Source of the DNA: Nonlabens sp.
GTDB lineage: Bacteria > Bacteroidota > Bacteroidia > Flavobacteriales > Flavobacteriaceae
Assembly (NCBI RefSeq): GCF_018401815.1
Contig: NZ_JAGYKG010000001.1
Span: 248,001 to 312,000, forward strand
Reading direction: 5' to 3'
DNA length: 64,000 bases
Shown here: piece by piece, positions 30,072 through 38,323 of the stretch
Numbering within the stretch: position 1 is the first letter of the stretch
Layout of the letters: the number at the start of each line of letters is the position of its first letter
Made by a program: the position numbers and the translations under genes
The notes under the pieces: generated by a model
Databases searched by the model: none
The model's input: only the letters and a program-made list of their open reading frames with translations
What the model was told of the DNA's origin: nothing

Positions 30072-30704
30072 CTAAGGGATATTCAAATATTTATGGGTCT
30101 GTAATGAAACTTGCCATTCTGGATTTTCCATTACAAATGCTGTAATGAACGGAATCATCTTTTCGCGCACTGACCACTCTGGTTGTAAGAAAAGCTTGCA
30201 GGTAGCAGATACTTTTTCAGCTTCCGCTTTCGCGAAAGCGAGATCATGACGATTAAAAACGATTACTTTAAGCTCGTGCGCTGCTAGATAGACTTCTTGC
30301 AGTGGCATTTTTGCTTTCTTAGGAGATAAACAAATCCAGTCCCACTGACCTGTAAGCGGATAAGCACCGCTTGTTTCAATATGAATATCAAGACCTGCAT
30401 TTTTCAAACCTGTAGTAAGGGGTTCCATGTTCCAAGTAAGCGGCTCTCCACCTGTCACTACAATTGTTTTACTGTATTTAGCCGCGTTAGCAACAATGTG
30501 ATCTACTCCAGTAGGCGGGTGCTTTTCTGGCGCCCAACTTTCTTTAACGTCACACCAATGACAGCCTACATCACAACCACCTACTCTAATAAAGTAAGCT
30601 GCACGACCCGTGTGATATCCTTCACCTTGAATCGTGTAAAACTCTTCCATTAATGGCAACATGGTGCCTTTTTCTACTTGTTGCTGTACGGTTTTTTCTA
30701 GCAT
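30072..30704 (-). CDS. queE: 7-carboxy-7-deazaguanine synthase (radical SAM)
   Basis: QueE makes 7-carboxy-7-deazaguanine from 6-carboxytetrahydropterin in queuosine synthesis. The start at 30704 gives MLEKTVQQQVEKG and is preceded by a TATCTTTG box four bases away; the longer frame would start upstream of that box. The radical SAM cluster is the QueE-type CX3CX2C: C44, C48, C51 in VGGCDVGCHWCD. The SAM-binding GGEP motif is in VVTGGEPLTWN. A palindrome copy at 30226 is translated in frame as AFAKA in the segment RHDLAFAKAEAEK, adding residues in a poorly conserved region. The protein is 210 residues. Confidence 0.93.
   Translation of the reverse strand: MLEKTVQQQVEKGTMLPLMEEFYTIQGEGYHTGRAAYFIRVGGCDVGCHWCDVKESWAPEKHPPTGVDHIVANAAKYSKTIVVTGGEPLTWNMEPLTTGLKNAGLDIHIETSGAYPLTGQWDWICLSPKKAKMPLQEVYLAAHELKVIVFNRHDLAFAKAEAEKVSATCKLFLQPEWSVREKMIPFITAFVMENPEWQVSLQTHKYLNIP
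30226..30239. repeat. 14-bp palindrome inside queE
   Basis: Perfect copy, read on the minus strand in frame as Ala-Phe-Ala-Lys-Ala within a helix-like, Ala/Glu/Lys-rich stretch of QueE. Confidence 0.95.
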
Positions 30705-30708
30705 GCGG

Positions 30709-30716
30709 CAAAGATA
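30709..30716 (-). promoter_or_regulatory. -7 box of queE
   Basis: On the minus strand this reads TATCTTTG and ends four bases before the ATG at 30704, so the mRNA leader would be very short or absent. Confidence 0.6.
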
Positions 30717-30839
30717 CGTTTTAGCAGTTGTTTTCATTAAACTTGAAGCTGTTTAAAACGATTTTAACTAGTGTTGAGGGTCATTAATTCAAAATACGTG
30801 CTCTATTCTGTAGGGTATACTGTGTTAAAAAATTGGCGG

Positions 30840-31980
30840 ATGTCAAAAAAAGAATTGTTTTTCCAATAGATTTCGAAAGTATGCAACGCCTAAAGGTATT
30901 TCCCTCCATTTTTGGGCTGCCAAATTCAATGGAGAATCACTCACCAAAGCCCACGTCAAGATCCCTTTAAAAACCATAAATCGTCAACGCCTTGTTACAG
31001 AGCTACTGGAACTGGAAAAACTACAAACACTTCAAATTATCGCAGAGCAACTGTCGCAACATGGTGTACCTTCTTTATTAATGGGTATAAAAGCGGACCT
31101 TTCTGGTATTGCAGCTCCAAGTCCAGGGCATGCTAAGATCGATGAGCGTCATGAAAAAATAGGACTAGATTTTAAAAAACGAAAATCCCCAATGGAAATC
31201 TTGACCATTTCTGAGCAAGATGGAATAAAAATAAGAGCTACCGTGAGCGAGTTTGGTCCGGTATTGCTATCTAGAATTCTCGATGTTACAGAAACACAAG
31301 CTGGAATTATCTCTGTGGTGTTTAAATATTGTGACGATAACGAAATGCCTTTACTGGATCTTGAAGATCTAAAAAAGGTATTGCAATACGCTACAGGAGC
31401 AGGGAAAGATGAGTTTCAATCAGCTTACGGGCGTATTTCCACTTCTTCTACAGGAGCCATTCTAAGAAAACTTATTGAACTGCAACAACTAAGGTGCATA
31501 ATAATTTTTTGGAGCACCTAGTGTTATAAGGAGAAGACAAAATCTAAAAACATCAAGAAAGCAATAAATAGGTATAACATAAAGTCACACTGAAACCGAT
31601 AATGATTATGCTACCAAAATTTTAATCTCCCTAGAAATAGAGGAGGTCCATATTACTGCTCTCAACGAATAGGAAAACTTGATCCACTAGCAGCTATCTT
31701 GACGCCCTCTTCCTACGGCCGTATGGCACCTGGCACATAGAAAACTGGACCACACTGATGTAAAGGCTATACTTAATGATCAACACAATCAGAAAATCAA
31801 CACTAAGATGCTAAAAAAAATACAAGAAAAAATCGATCAGGAAAATGCAGAAAGTACCAAGAAAAAACGGCGGGTAAAAATGCAACAATCAGCAAATCTT
31901 ATCGCTCACCTGCGAGCCCGTGTCAGCATCCTAGCGTGAAGCAACTTATCAGTACATCATCTAGAAAAGGAGTTATGAAG
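30840..31980 (+). pseudogene. Decayed HerA-like helicase gene (DUF853)
   Basis: An ATG at 30840 starts MSKKELFFQ and then stops. From 30880 one frame runs to 31521 with YATPKGISLHFWAAKFNGES, then HVKIPLKTINRQRLV, IIAEQLSQHGVPSLLMGIKA, DLSGIAAPSPGHAKIDERHE, ATVSEFGPVLLSRILDVTET and YGRISTSSTGAILRKLIELQ, all typical of DUF853/YjgR proteins. The Walker A motif (ATGTGKT, DNA 31002-31022) is present only in another frame, because a one-base loss and a one-base gain flank it. After 31521 about 200 codons including Walker B appear lost. C-terminal scraps such as ITALNE and LDPLAAILTPSSYGRMAP remain. The protein cannot be a working ATPase. Confidence 0.8.
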
Positions 31981-32101
31981 GATTTTGGTGAATGGTAAAA
32001 ACAATTTGAGAATTAAAATAGTTGGGAACCTATTAAAATAGTTAAACCAAAACTCGCGTAGTTGGAACAGCAATTGTAATTTTACATTCTTAAACAACAA
32101 T

Positions 32102-32650
32102 ATGAAAAAAGTAGTAGCATTAGTAGCAGTAGTTGTCATATTAGCTAGTTGCGCTAAAAGTCAGGATCCATTTGAATGGAATAAAGAACGCGTAGGTCAT
32201 CTTACCAAAGGCATGAAAGTGTATCAACTGGACAGTATTTATGCCAATGACAGTATCGTGAGGCAATTAAAAGGAGATGAGTTCAGCAATGGTGCCAACC
32301 TTATTGAAGTCTATGAAAAAGGTGGAGCGCATCTATTAACGCTCACACCAAGTGAAGCATTAGACAGTACCGCAACGATAGAAAACATCATTATACGTGA
32401 CGAGCGATTTATCACCAGTAAAGGAATCACTAAAAACAGCAGTTACAAAGACATTAGTGCTGCCTACAAAATAAGCAGTGTGGACAACATGATCGATGAT
32501 GCAGTTGTTTGGGTAAACGATGAGAATTTCTATTTCTCTATTTCGAAAGATTATTTGCCTGCCGATGTGAAATTTGATATTAGTGCTTCTATTGAAATAA
32601 CAATGATTCCAGCAGAGGCGATTCCCCAATATATGTTTGTGTCATGGTAA
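32102..32650 (+). CDS. Putative lipoprotein of unknown function
   Basis: The 182-residue protein has a lipoprotein signal with the lipobox ILASC (MKKVVALVAVVVILASCAKS). The mature part begins QDPFEWNKERVGHLTKGMKV and shows no family I recognise. It contains ITSKGITKNSSYKDISAAYK and a beta-rich end. It should sit in the periplasm, attached to a membrane. The alpha/beta-hydrolase start lies 11 bases after its stop, so the two are likely co-transcribed. Confidence 0.75.
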   Translation: MKKVVALVAVVVILASCAKSQDPFEWNKERVGHLTKGMKVYQLDSIYANDSIVRQLKGDEFSNGANLIEVYEKGGAHLLTLTPSEALDSTATIENIIIRDERFITSKGITKNSSYKDISAAYKISSVDNMIDDAVVWVNDENFYFSISKDYLPADVKFDISASIEITMIPAEAIPQYMFVSW

Positions 32651-32660
32651 GTACTTCTTC

Positions 32661-33503
32661 ATGAAAAAAATACTACAAAAAGCCATACCTAAACTGTATG
32701 GCTTTTATTTTAATGCGTTACACCTGTTCTCTAAAGAAAAGGCAGCAGCGGTTGCTCTTGAGGTTTTTAGTACTCCGAGAAAGGGCAAGGTCTTAGAACA
32801 CCAAAAAGACTTTCTTTCCACGGCAAGAACTCAGCAAATAGCTTTTGAAGACGGATTATTTATGTTGTACCACTGGAAGGGAACTGGTCCAACGGTGCTA
32901 CTCAATCACGGTTGGGAGTCCAACAGCTTTAGATGGAAATATCTTGTGGATCCTTTACGAAAATTAGACTATAACATCATCAGTATTGATGCTCCCGCCC
33001 ATGGACTTACTGACGGAAGTTTATTTACAGCAGTCAAGTATTCTAAAATCATCAAGACTACTATTGAATTATATGAACCCCAAATAGTAATTGCTCATAG
33101 TGTAGGAGCTATGGCTACTGTTTTTCAAGAGTCAAAAAGCCCGCACGCTTTCGTAAAAAAATTAATCCTACTGGGAAGCCCAAATCGACTTGAAGTAATC
33201 ATGGAAAATTATCAAGCTCTAGTAAGTTTTAACGATGCCGTCTACAAGAGCTTGAATGATTTACTCAAAAATAATTTTGGTTATTTTATAAAGGATTTTA
33301 ATACAGCCGACTTTGTTCAAAAGATTAGTGCCCCAACCTTATTGATTCACAACCCTAATGACCTTATTGTTCCTTTTCAAGCAATGAAAGAAATTGCTTC
33401 CGCAATGCCTAATGCCACAACATACAGCTCAAAAACTGGTGGTCACAGCTTGTATACCCAAGAGGTTATCGATGAAATCGTTAAGTTTTTAAATAAAATG
33501 TAA
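32661..33503 (+). CDS. Alpha/beta-hydrolase fold protein
   Basis: The start at 32661 (MKKILQKAIPKLYGFY) was preferred over a frame start eight codons earlier that overlaps the preceding gene. The protein has 280 residues. The oxyanion-hole motif is LNHGWESNS (about 82-89), and the nucleophile is probably S147 in IAHSVGAMA. The acid Asp lies in HNPNDLIVP and the His in TGGHSLYTQE. It is a serine hydrolase of unknown substrate, cytoplasmic because no signal is visible. It follows a lipoprotein gene with an 11-base gap. Confidence 0.85.
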   Translation: MKKILQKAIPKLYGFYFNALHLFSKEKAAAVALEVFSTPRKGKVLEHQKDFLSTARTQQIAFEDGLFMLYHWKGTGPTVLLNHGWESNSFRWKYLVDPLRKLDYNIISIDAPAHGLTDGSLFTAVKYSKIIKTTIELYEPQIVIAHSVGAMATVFQESKSPHAFVKKLILLGSPNRLEVIMENYQALVSFNDAVYKSLNDLLKNNFGYFIKDFNTADFVQKISAPTLLIHNPNDLIVPFQAMKEIASAMPNATTYSSKTGGHSLYTQEVIDEIVKFLNKM

Positions 33504-33598
33504 CTCAATTTGTGTTAGCTCATTTATTTTTCTTAAATTTTTACTTTAAAGTTAGGAAAAATAAAGCTTGTCAACATCTTGCATAATCACTATAACAT

Positions 33599-34621
33599 AT
33601 GACTAATCAGATACCTACTAATCAGATACGGCAGCTCTTTACATTATTGGTCATTTTATGCATTATTATCCTAATAGGAAAAGAATTAGTTCCTTATTTA
33701 GGAGGTGTTTTAGGAGCGATTACTCTTTATGTATTGTTAGAACCTTTACAAAAATGGCTGGAAGAGAAAAAATGGAGCCCCGCTATGGCCTCCTCCTTTT
33801 TGATCTCTTTGTCTTTTTTAATTATTCTGTTACCTATTGCCGGAATAGGAATAATGATGAGCGCAAAAGTAAAAACTACTTTGCAACATAGCACAAAGAT
33901 TATTGATGCCTTTAAAACAGAAGCAGCCAAAACAGGAGACCTTATTGGAATAAATTTATCGCAACATATAAATTCTAGTGAGTTGAGCAACTGGATTTCT
34001 AAAAACATTCAAAATTTAGCCAACTCGAGCCTTTCTGTATTTATTTCTGTAGGGATCTTGCTCTTCCTTTTATACTTTATGCTAGTGGAACGAGAAAAAT
34101 GGCTAAAAGCAGCTGTCACTTACATGCCCCTTAACGAAATAAATCTAAATACCATAGGTAAAGAAAGTATTGATTTAGTAAAATCTAACGCCATAGGAAT
34201 TCCTCTAGTTGCCTTACTTCAAGGCGTGGTTGCGTTAGTAGGTTATTTGATTTTTGGTGTCGAAAACCCCATGTTTTGGTTTGTCATTACCACTATAGGA
34301 AGCATGATACCTTTTGTAGGAACTGCTATAGGAATTTTACCCGTTTGCATATTGTTATTTTCTCAAGGGCAAACCAGCGCAGCAATTGGGATTTTAATTT
34401 ATGGACTAATAGTGGTGGGGTCTACAGATAACCTTTTTAGACTTGTTGTGCAAAAACGTCTAGCAGACGTGCATCCCTTAGTTACTCTAATTGGTGTTGT
34501 TGTAGGCGTGCCACTTTTCGGCTTTATAGGTCTTATTTTTGGACCACTTCTAGTAAGTTTGCTTTTACTATTGGTAAAAATGTACAAGAATGAATACGGC
34601 CAACAAGAAGAGACGATATAG
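33599..34621 (+). CDS. AI-2E family transporter (UPF0118)
   Basis: The 340-residue protein has about eight hydrophobic segments with the AI-2E/PerM layout: two N-terminal helix pairs, a soluble region (about 95-150), and a C-terminal block. The C-terminal block contains YFMLVEREKW, then FWFVITTIGSMIPFVGTAIG and GVPLFGFIGLIFGPLLV. The motif GxxxPFVGTxxG is typical. The substrate is not known for most members, and the family name should not be read as proof of autoinducer transport. A ClpP-type gene follows 62 bases downstream. Confidence 0.9.
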   Translation: MTNQIPTNQIRQLFTLLVILCIIILIGKELVPYLGGVLGAITLYVLLEPLQKWLEEKKWSPAMASSFLISLSFLIILLPIAGIGIMMSAKVKTTLQHSTKIIDAFKTEAAKTGDLIGINLSQHINSSELSNWISKNIQNLANSSLSVFISVGILLFLLYFMLVEREKWLKAAVTYMPLNEINLNTIGKESIDLVKSNAIGIPLVALLQGVVALVGYLIFGVENPMFWFVITTIGSMIPFVGTAIGILPVCILLFSQGQTSAAIGILIYGLIVVGSTDNLFRLVVQKRLADVHPLVTLIGVVVGVPLFGFIGLIFGPLLVSLLLLLVKMYKNEYGQQEETI

Positions 34622-34683
34622 TCTTGTTAAATCATCCGTTTTTTTTTTAAGATTCCTTATTTTTAACGCCAAATAAAAATGGA

Positions 34684-35226
34684 ATGAGTAAAGAAGTAAA
34701 ACTCCAAGATAAAATAGACCAAATCTACATCGAACAACGCAAATTGTTTATTTGGGGAATGGTAGATGAGAAGACCGCCAGACACTGTGTGGATAGATTG
34801 TTGTACCTAGATTCATTAAACAATGAAGAAATCACTTTTGTGATCAATAGCCCAGGCGGTTATGTCACTGCTGGATTTTCTATTTATGACACGATGAAAG
34901 AAATTAAAAGTCCTGTAAGTACGGTATGCAGCGGTCTTGCTGCATCCATGGGGTCTATATTGCTTTCTGGTGGTGAAAAAGGACGTCGCTTGATTCAAAA
35001 ACACGGTCGTGTCATGATACACCAGCCTAGTGGTGGTGCTCGTGGAACTAGTGCAGATATCGAAATCACTGCTAATGAAATTCTGAAAACTAAGGAATTG
35101 AGTGCGCAATTACTTGCTGATAACTGTGGCCAGACCTTTGAAAAAGTTATGAAAGATTTTAATCGCGATTACTGGCTAGGAGCTGATGAAGCTGTTGCTT
35201 ACGGGATCGTAGATGGTATTATATAA
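34684..35226 (+). CDS. ClpP-family serine protease
   Basis: The 180-residue protein is a ClpP-like protease subunit, a little shorter than the usual ClpP of about 195 residues. The catalytic Ser is S88 in SGLAASMGS and the His is H113 in MIHQPSGG; the Asp is near 163 in FNRDYWLGADEA. The usual ClpP elements INSPGGYVTAG and YGIVDGII are present. Bacteroidota often carry a second clpP-like gene outside the clpPX operon; this copy has no clpX neighbour, so it is probably such a paralog. A terminator follows. Confidence 0.88.
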   Translation: MSKEVKLQDKIDQIYIEQRKLFIWGMVDEKTARHCVDRLLYLDSLNNEEITFVINSPGGYVTAGFSIYDTMKEIKSPVSTVCSGLAASMGSILLSGGEKGRRLIQKHGRVMIHQPSGGARGTSADIEITANEILKTKELSAQLLADNCGQTFEKVMKDFNRDYWLGADEAVAYGIVDGII

Positions 35227-35249
35227 ATATAATCACACCTATTTTAATG

Positions 35250-35273
35250 AGCCAGCTTATCTTTAAGCTGGCT
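35250..35273 (+). terminator. Terminator after the clpP-like gene
   Basis: The 10-bp stem AGCCAGCTTA with TAAGCTGGCT is followed by TTTTT, 23 bases after the stop. Confidence 0.9.
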
Positions 35274-35497
35274 TTTTGTTTAAAAAAATGACGACTAGGG
35301 CCTTTGCCGACAACAATTTCACAACTCTACCTATGCTTTGTTCTTATATGCACTCTTATTTGATCTTATAGGTACCAAATCAAATGTTGACGAGATTTCC
35401 CTACCACAATAAAAACTTCTCAGACATTTTACTTGTTCTTATTGAAAAGATAGTGGTAACAATTATTTATTTTTTATATTCCAATAAAAGAAATTAA

Positions 35498-35914
35498 ATG
35501 AAATTAACTCCTTTCCACCTTGCCATTCCTGTTAAAGAAATCACCACCACTCGTGATTTTTATCGCGATACCTTAGGCTGTAAAGAAGGTCGCAGCTCTG
35601 ATCATTGGGTGGACTTTGATTTCTTTGGCCATCAATTAGTCATTCATGTTACCGAAGAAGCTCAAAAAGCAGCAATAAATGCTGTAGATGGAAAAGCTGT
35701 TCCTGTTCCACATTTTGGTGTGGTTCTCGAGTGGGATGTTTTTCACGCTTTCGCGAAAGCGGTAAAAGAAAAAGGCGTAGAATTTATAATTGAGCCATAT
35801 ATAAGATTTGAAGGATTGCCAGGTGAGCAAGCGACCATGTTCTTCCAAGACCCTAGCGGTAATTCATTAGAATTCAAATCTTTCAAAGACTTGAATCAAC
35901 TATTTGCGACATGA
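35498..35914 (+). CDS. VOC (glyoxalase/bleomycin-resistance fold) protein
   Basis: The 138-residue protein starts MKLTPFHLAIPVKEITTTRD, giving the first metal-binding His of the VOC fold. Later HFGVVLEW and SGNSLEFKSF carry the other likely ligands (His and Glu). The substrate cannot be told. A palindrome copy at 35747 is translated as AFAKA in VFHAFAKAVKEKG, which is helix-like. The stop overlaps the start of the YkvA gene (ATGA), so they form a coupled pair. Confidence 0.85.
   Translation: MKLTPFHLAIPVKEITTTRDFYRDTLGCKEGRSSDHWVDFDFFGHQLVIHVTEEAQKAAINAVDGKAVPVPHFGVVLEWDVFHAFAKAVKEKGVEFIIEPYIRFEGLPGEQATMFFQDPSGNSLEFKSFKDLNQLFAT
35747..35760. repeat. 14-bp palindrome inside VOC gene
   Basis: Perfect copy, in frame as Ala-Phe-Ala-Lys-Ala. 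Confidence 0.95.
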
Positions 35915-36324
35915 GATTATTTAGAAAAAAAACAAGCCTCCCAGACGAGGAATACACCCTTGACGCGGTCGAACAAACTAGTATAGAAGACGTAGATGAG
36001 GCCATCGAAAAAGAAGAAAGTATCTCTGCCAAGATTGCGCATTCTGGCTTTCTAAAAAAACAGGTCAAGGTTGCGCAGATCATGTTTATGATGATCAAGG
36101 ATTTCCGTAAGGGAGTTTATAATAATATCCCTTGGTTTACCATTGCTGCGATTACCACAGCGCTATTGTATATTTTTATGCCACTTGATTTGATTCCTGA
36201 TTTTATCCCAGGACTAGGTTTTATAGATGACCTTACTGTAATTTCTTTTGTAACTGGCTGGATAGAGACCGACTTACACAAATACCTGGACTGGAAACTC
36301 AAAGAAAATAGTCCTACTGAATAA
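35911..36324 (+). CDS. YkvA-family (DUF1232) membrane protein
   Basis: The 137-residue protein has a charged N-terminal half and the DUF1232 core at about 75-115, with the hallmark LYIFMPLDLIPDFIPGLGFI and then DDLTVI. The family function is unknown. The start overlaps the VOC stop by four bases, so translation is likely coupled. The protein ends 32 bases before the convergent amidohydrolase gene. Confidence 0.9.
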   Translation: MRLFRKKTSLPDEEYTLDAVEQTSIEDVDEAIEKEESISAKIAHSGFLKKQVKVAQIMFMMIKDFRKGVYNNIPWFTIAAITTALLYIFMPLDLIPDFIPGLGFIDDLTVISFVTGWIETDLHKYLDWKLKENSPTE

Positions 36325-36355
36325 TGATCAACAGGACTTATTCAAATTGATAGTA

Positions 36356-37996
36356 TTATTTAGCAGTGTAAACAAGTTCGCCATTAGAATAAGTGGCGCG
36401 TACTTTCATTTGCGGTATTTCTTCTACTCGCACAGTCATTAAATCTTGATCCAATAATATAAAATCGGCTGCTTTTCCTACTTCTAAACTGCCTTTTTCA
36501 TTTTCTTCAAAATTAGAATAAGCCGCCCAAATAGTCATTCCTCTTAGTGCTTCTTCTCTAGAAAGTGCTTGATCTGCGAGGAACCCATTTTCTGGATAAC
36601 CACTGGTGTCTTTTCTAGAAACAGCTGCATAAAAGGTCAAAAATGGGTTTACTTGTTCCACTGGATAATCTGTTCCTAAAGCTAGCATTTTAGATTGTTG
36701 AAGTAGTTTCTTATAAGCATAAGCACCTTTGATGCGCTCTTCTCCTACTCGATCTTCTGCCCAATACATATCACTGGTGGCGTGGGTAGGTTGCACTGAA
36801 GGCAACACATTTTCTTCATCAAAAAATTCAAAGTCTGCAGGATCGACAATTTGTGCATGCTCTACTCTCCACCTCCTGTCCTTTTGATCGCTTAGTAAAT
36901 CTTTATAGGTTTTTAATACCACGTAGTTAGCGCTATCTCCTATAGCGTGTGTATTCATTTGATATGCTGTTGCAGCAATGCGTTTGGCCACCGCTTCAAG
37001 ATCGTCGACACTGCTCAACAAAGCGCCAAAATGATCCTGCCTGTCTGAGTAAGATTCTTTCATAGCCGCACCACGACTTCCCAATGCACCGTCAGCATAA
37101 AACTTTACAGACCGCACATTTAATCGATCTGTTTTAACAATGCCTTTATTTAAATAATAATCTAGATTCTCAGGAGTATTGCTGATCATTGCATAGACCT
37201 TCATCTTTAAAACTTTTGCTTGTTGAAGGCTGTCTATTAATTCAATGGTAGACCTCATCAATCCAGCATCATCTACCGTAGTTATCCCATAACTAAAATT
37301 GATATCCTGCGCATCCATTAAAGCTTCTATATCCTCTTCAAGGCTTGCAACAGGAAAAATACCTCTAACCAGGTTCATAGGGTTATCGATAAGAATGCCT
37401 GTTAGTTTCCCATCCTTCTGTTCTATATCACCACCAGAAAATGAAGTGTTGGTATCAATACCAGCCATTTTTAAGGCTGCTTCGTTTACAATCATGGCGT
37501 GTCCATCAATTCTTGTTATGGCCACCGGCGTGTCTGGAAAGAGTTTGTTGAGTTCTTTGTTAGTTGGATATTCTTTAACCTCCCAATCATTTTGATCCCA
37601 ACCTCTACCTATAATAAAGGCTTTATTGGTTGCTTTTTGAAATTCCTGAATGTGGTTCAGCACTTCTTGATAACTAGCAGTACCTACAAGATCTACTCGT
37701 TGTGCTTGCTGACCTAATCTGTAAAAGTGACAATGCGCATCTATCAACCCAGGGTATATAAACTTTCCAGAAGCATCGACCGTTTTAGAAGCGATCAAAT
37801 TTTCTCTATCCAACTCCTCCTCCGAGCCTATAAAAACGATTTTACCGTCCTTAACAGCCATAGCAGAAGCGTTAGAAAATGCATCATCTACACTGTAAAT
37901 AGTTGCATTTTTAATAATAAGATCTGCAGTAGGCTGAGGTTCTTGTTGACAAGAAACGACACAACTAATCATTAAGAAAACTAAAAACTTTTTCAT
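36356..37996 (-). CDS. Lipoprotein amidohydrolase (YtcJ-like, Amidohydro_3)
   Basis: The 546-residue protein begins with a lipobox signal (MKKFLVFLMISCVVSCQQEP). The amidohydrolase motifs are the metal-binding HCH in DAHCHFYRLGQQA, the segment KFYADGALGSRGAAMKESYS, HAIGDSANYVV, EHAQIVDPADF and LGTDYPVEQVNPF. The family includes the YtcJ-type metal hydrolases; the substrate is unknown. As a lipoprotein it should act in the periplasm. It is convergent with the YkvA gene. Confidence 0.9.
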   Translation of the reverse strand: MKKFLVFLMISCVVSCQQEPQPTADLIIKNATIYSVDDAFSNASAMAVKDGKIVFIGSEEELDRENLIASKTVDASGKFIYPGLIDAHCHFYRLGQQAQRVDLVGTASYQEVLNHIQEFQKATNKAFIIGRGWDQNDWEVKEYPTNKELNKLFPDTPVAITRIDGHAMIVNEAALKMAGIDTNTSFSGGDIEQKDGKLTGILIDNPMNLVRGIFPVASLEEDIEALMDAQDINFSYGITTVDDAGLMRSTIELIDSLQQAKVLKMKVYAMISNTPENLDYYLNKGIVKTDRLNVRSVKFYADGALGSRGAAMKESYSDRQDHFGALLSSVDDLEAVAKRIAATAYQMNTHAIGDSANYVVLKTYKDLLSDQKDRRWRVEHAQIVDPADFEFFDEENVLPSVQPTHATSDMYWAEDRVGEERIKGAYAYKKLLQQSKMLALGTDYPVEQVNPFLTFYAAVSRKDTSGYPENGFLADQALSREEALRGMTIWAAYSNFEENEKGSLEVGKAADFILLDQDLMTVRVEEIPQMKVRATYSNGELVYTAK

Positions 37997-38240
37997 GCCC
38001 TAAAAATAGGTTGTAAATTTTATTAAAGCAATTATTCGAAAAGTTTGTAATTCTAATCAACGAACTCATTTTAACCACTACTTCCGTTAGTAACAGCATC
38101 TGCCTGATGTAGTTTTACAAAACTAAGGTAGGCATAGGTGCGTAAAACAATCGCTGACGAGTCTTGATCGAAAGATTTTATGGTTTTGAAATCTAGTCGA
38201 TTTAGGTTGTATTTAGTTCTGCCCTTTGAAATAAAGCGGC
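37997..38240. other. Intergenic region without a supported gene
   Basis: About 240 bases with no frame that I can connect to a family. A minus-strand stretch at about 38085-38160 reads DSSAIVLRTYAYLSFVKLHQ in one frame, which might be a gene scrap. It is recorded only as a possibility. Confidence 0.4.
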
Positions 38241-38245
38241 ATAAA

Positions 38246-38277
38246 AAAACTCACTCTAAATTTCTAGAGTGAGTTTT
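38246..38277. terminator. Strong inverted-repeat terminator after the TonB-receptor-like gene
   Basis: The 13-bp perfect stem is AAAACTCACTCTA with TAGAGTGAGTTTT. An A run on the left acts as the T tail for minus-strand transcription from the gene ending at 38324. Confidence 0.9.
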
Positions 38278-38303
38278 ATATGGAACTATTTTATATTTAT
38301 TCC

Positions 38304-38317
38304 GCTTTCGCGAAAGC
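38304..38317. repeat. 14-bp palindrome copy, intergenic
   Basis: Perfect copy seven bases beyond the stop of the TonB-receptor-like gene, between it and its terminator. Confidence 0.95.
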
Positions 38318-38323
38318 GAAACT

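Noticed and set aside
31081..31521. 146-residue frame as a functional helicase
   Set aside because: It lacks Walker A and Walker B and is the middle piece of the decayed HerA-like gene.
33135..33155. GCTTTCGTAAA as another palindrome copy
   Set aside because: Only the left half matches the 14-bp family, so it was not counted.
35286..35497. Spacer between the clpP-like gene and the VOC gene as a further pseudogene
   Set aside because: Translations in all frames gave no motif that could be tied to a family.
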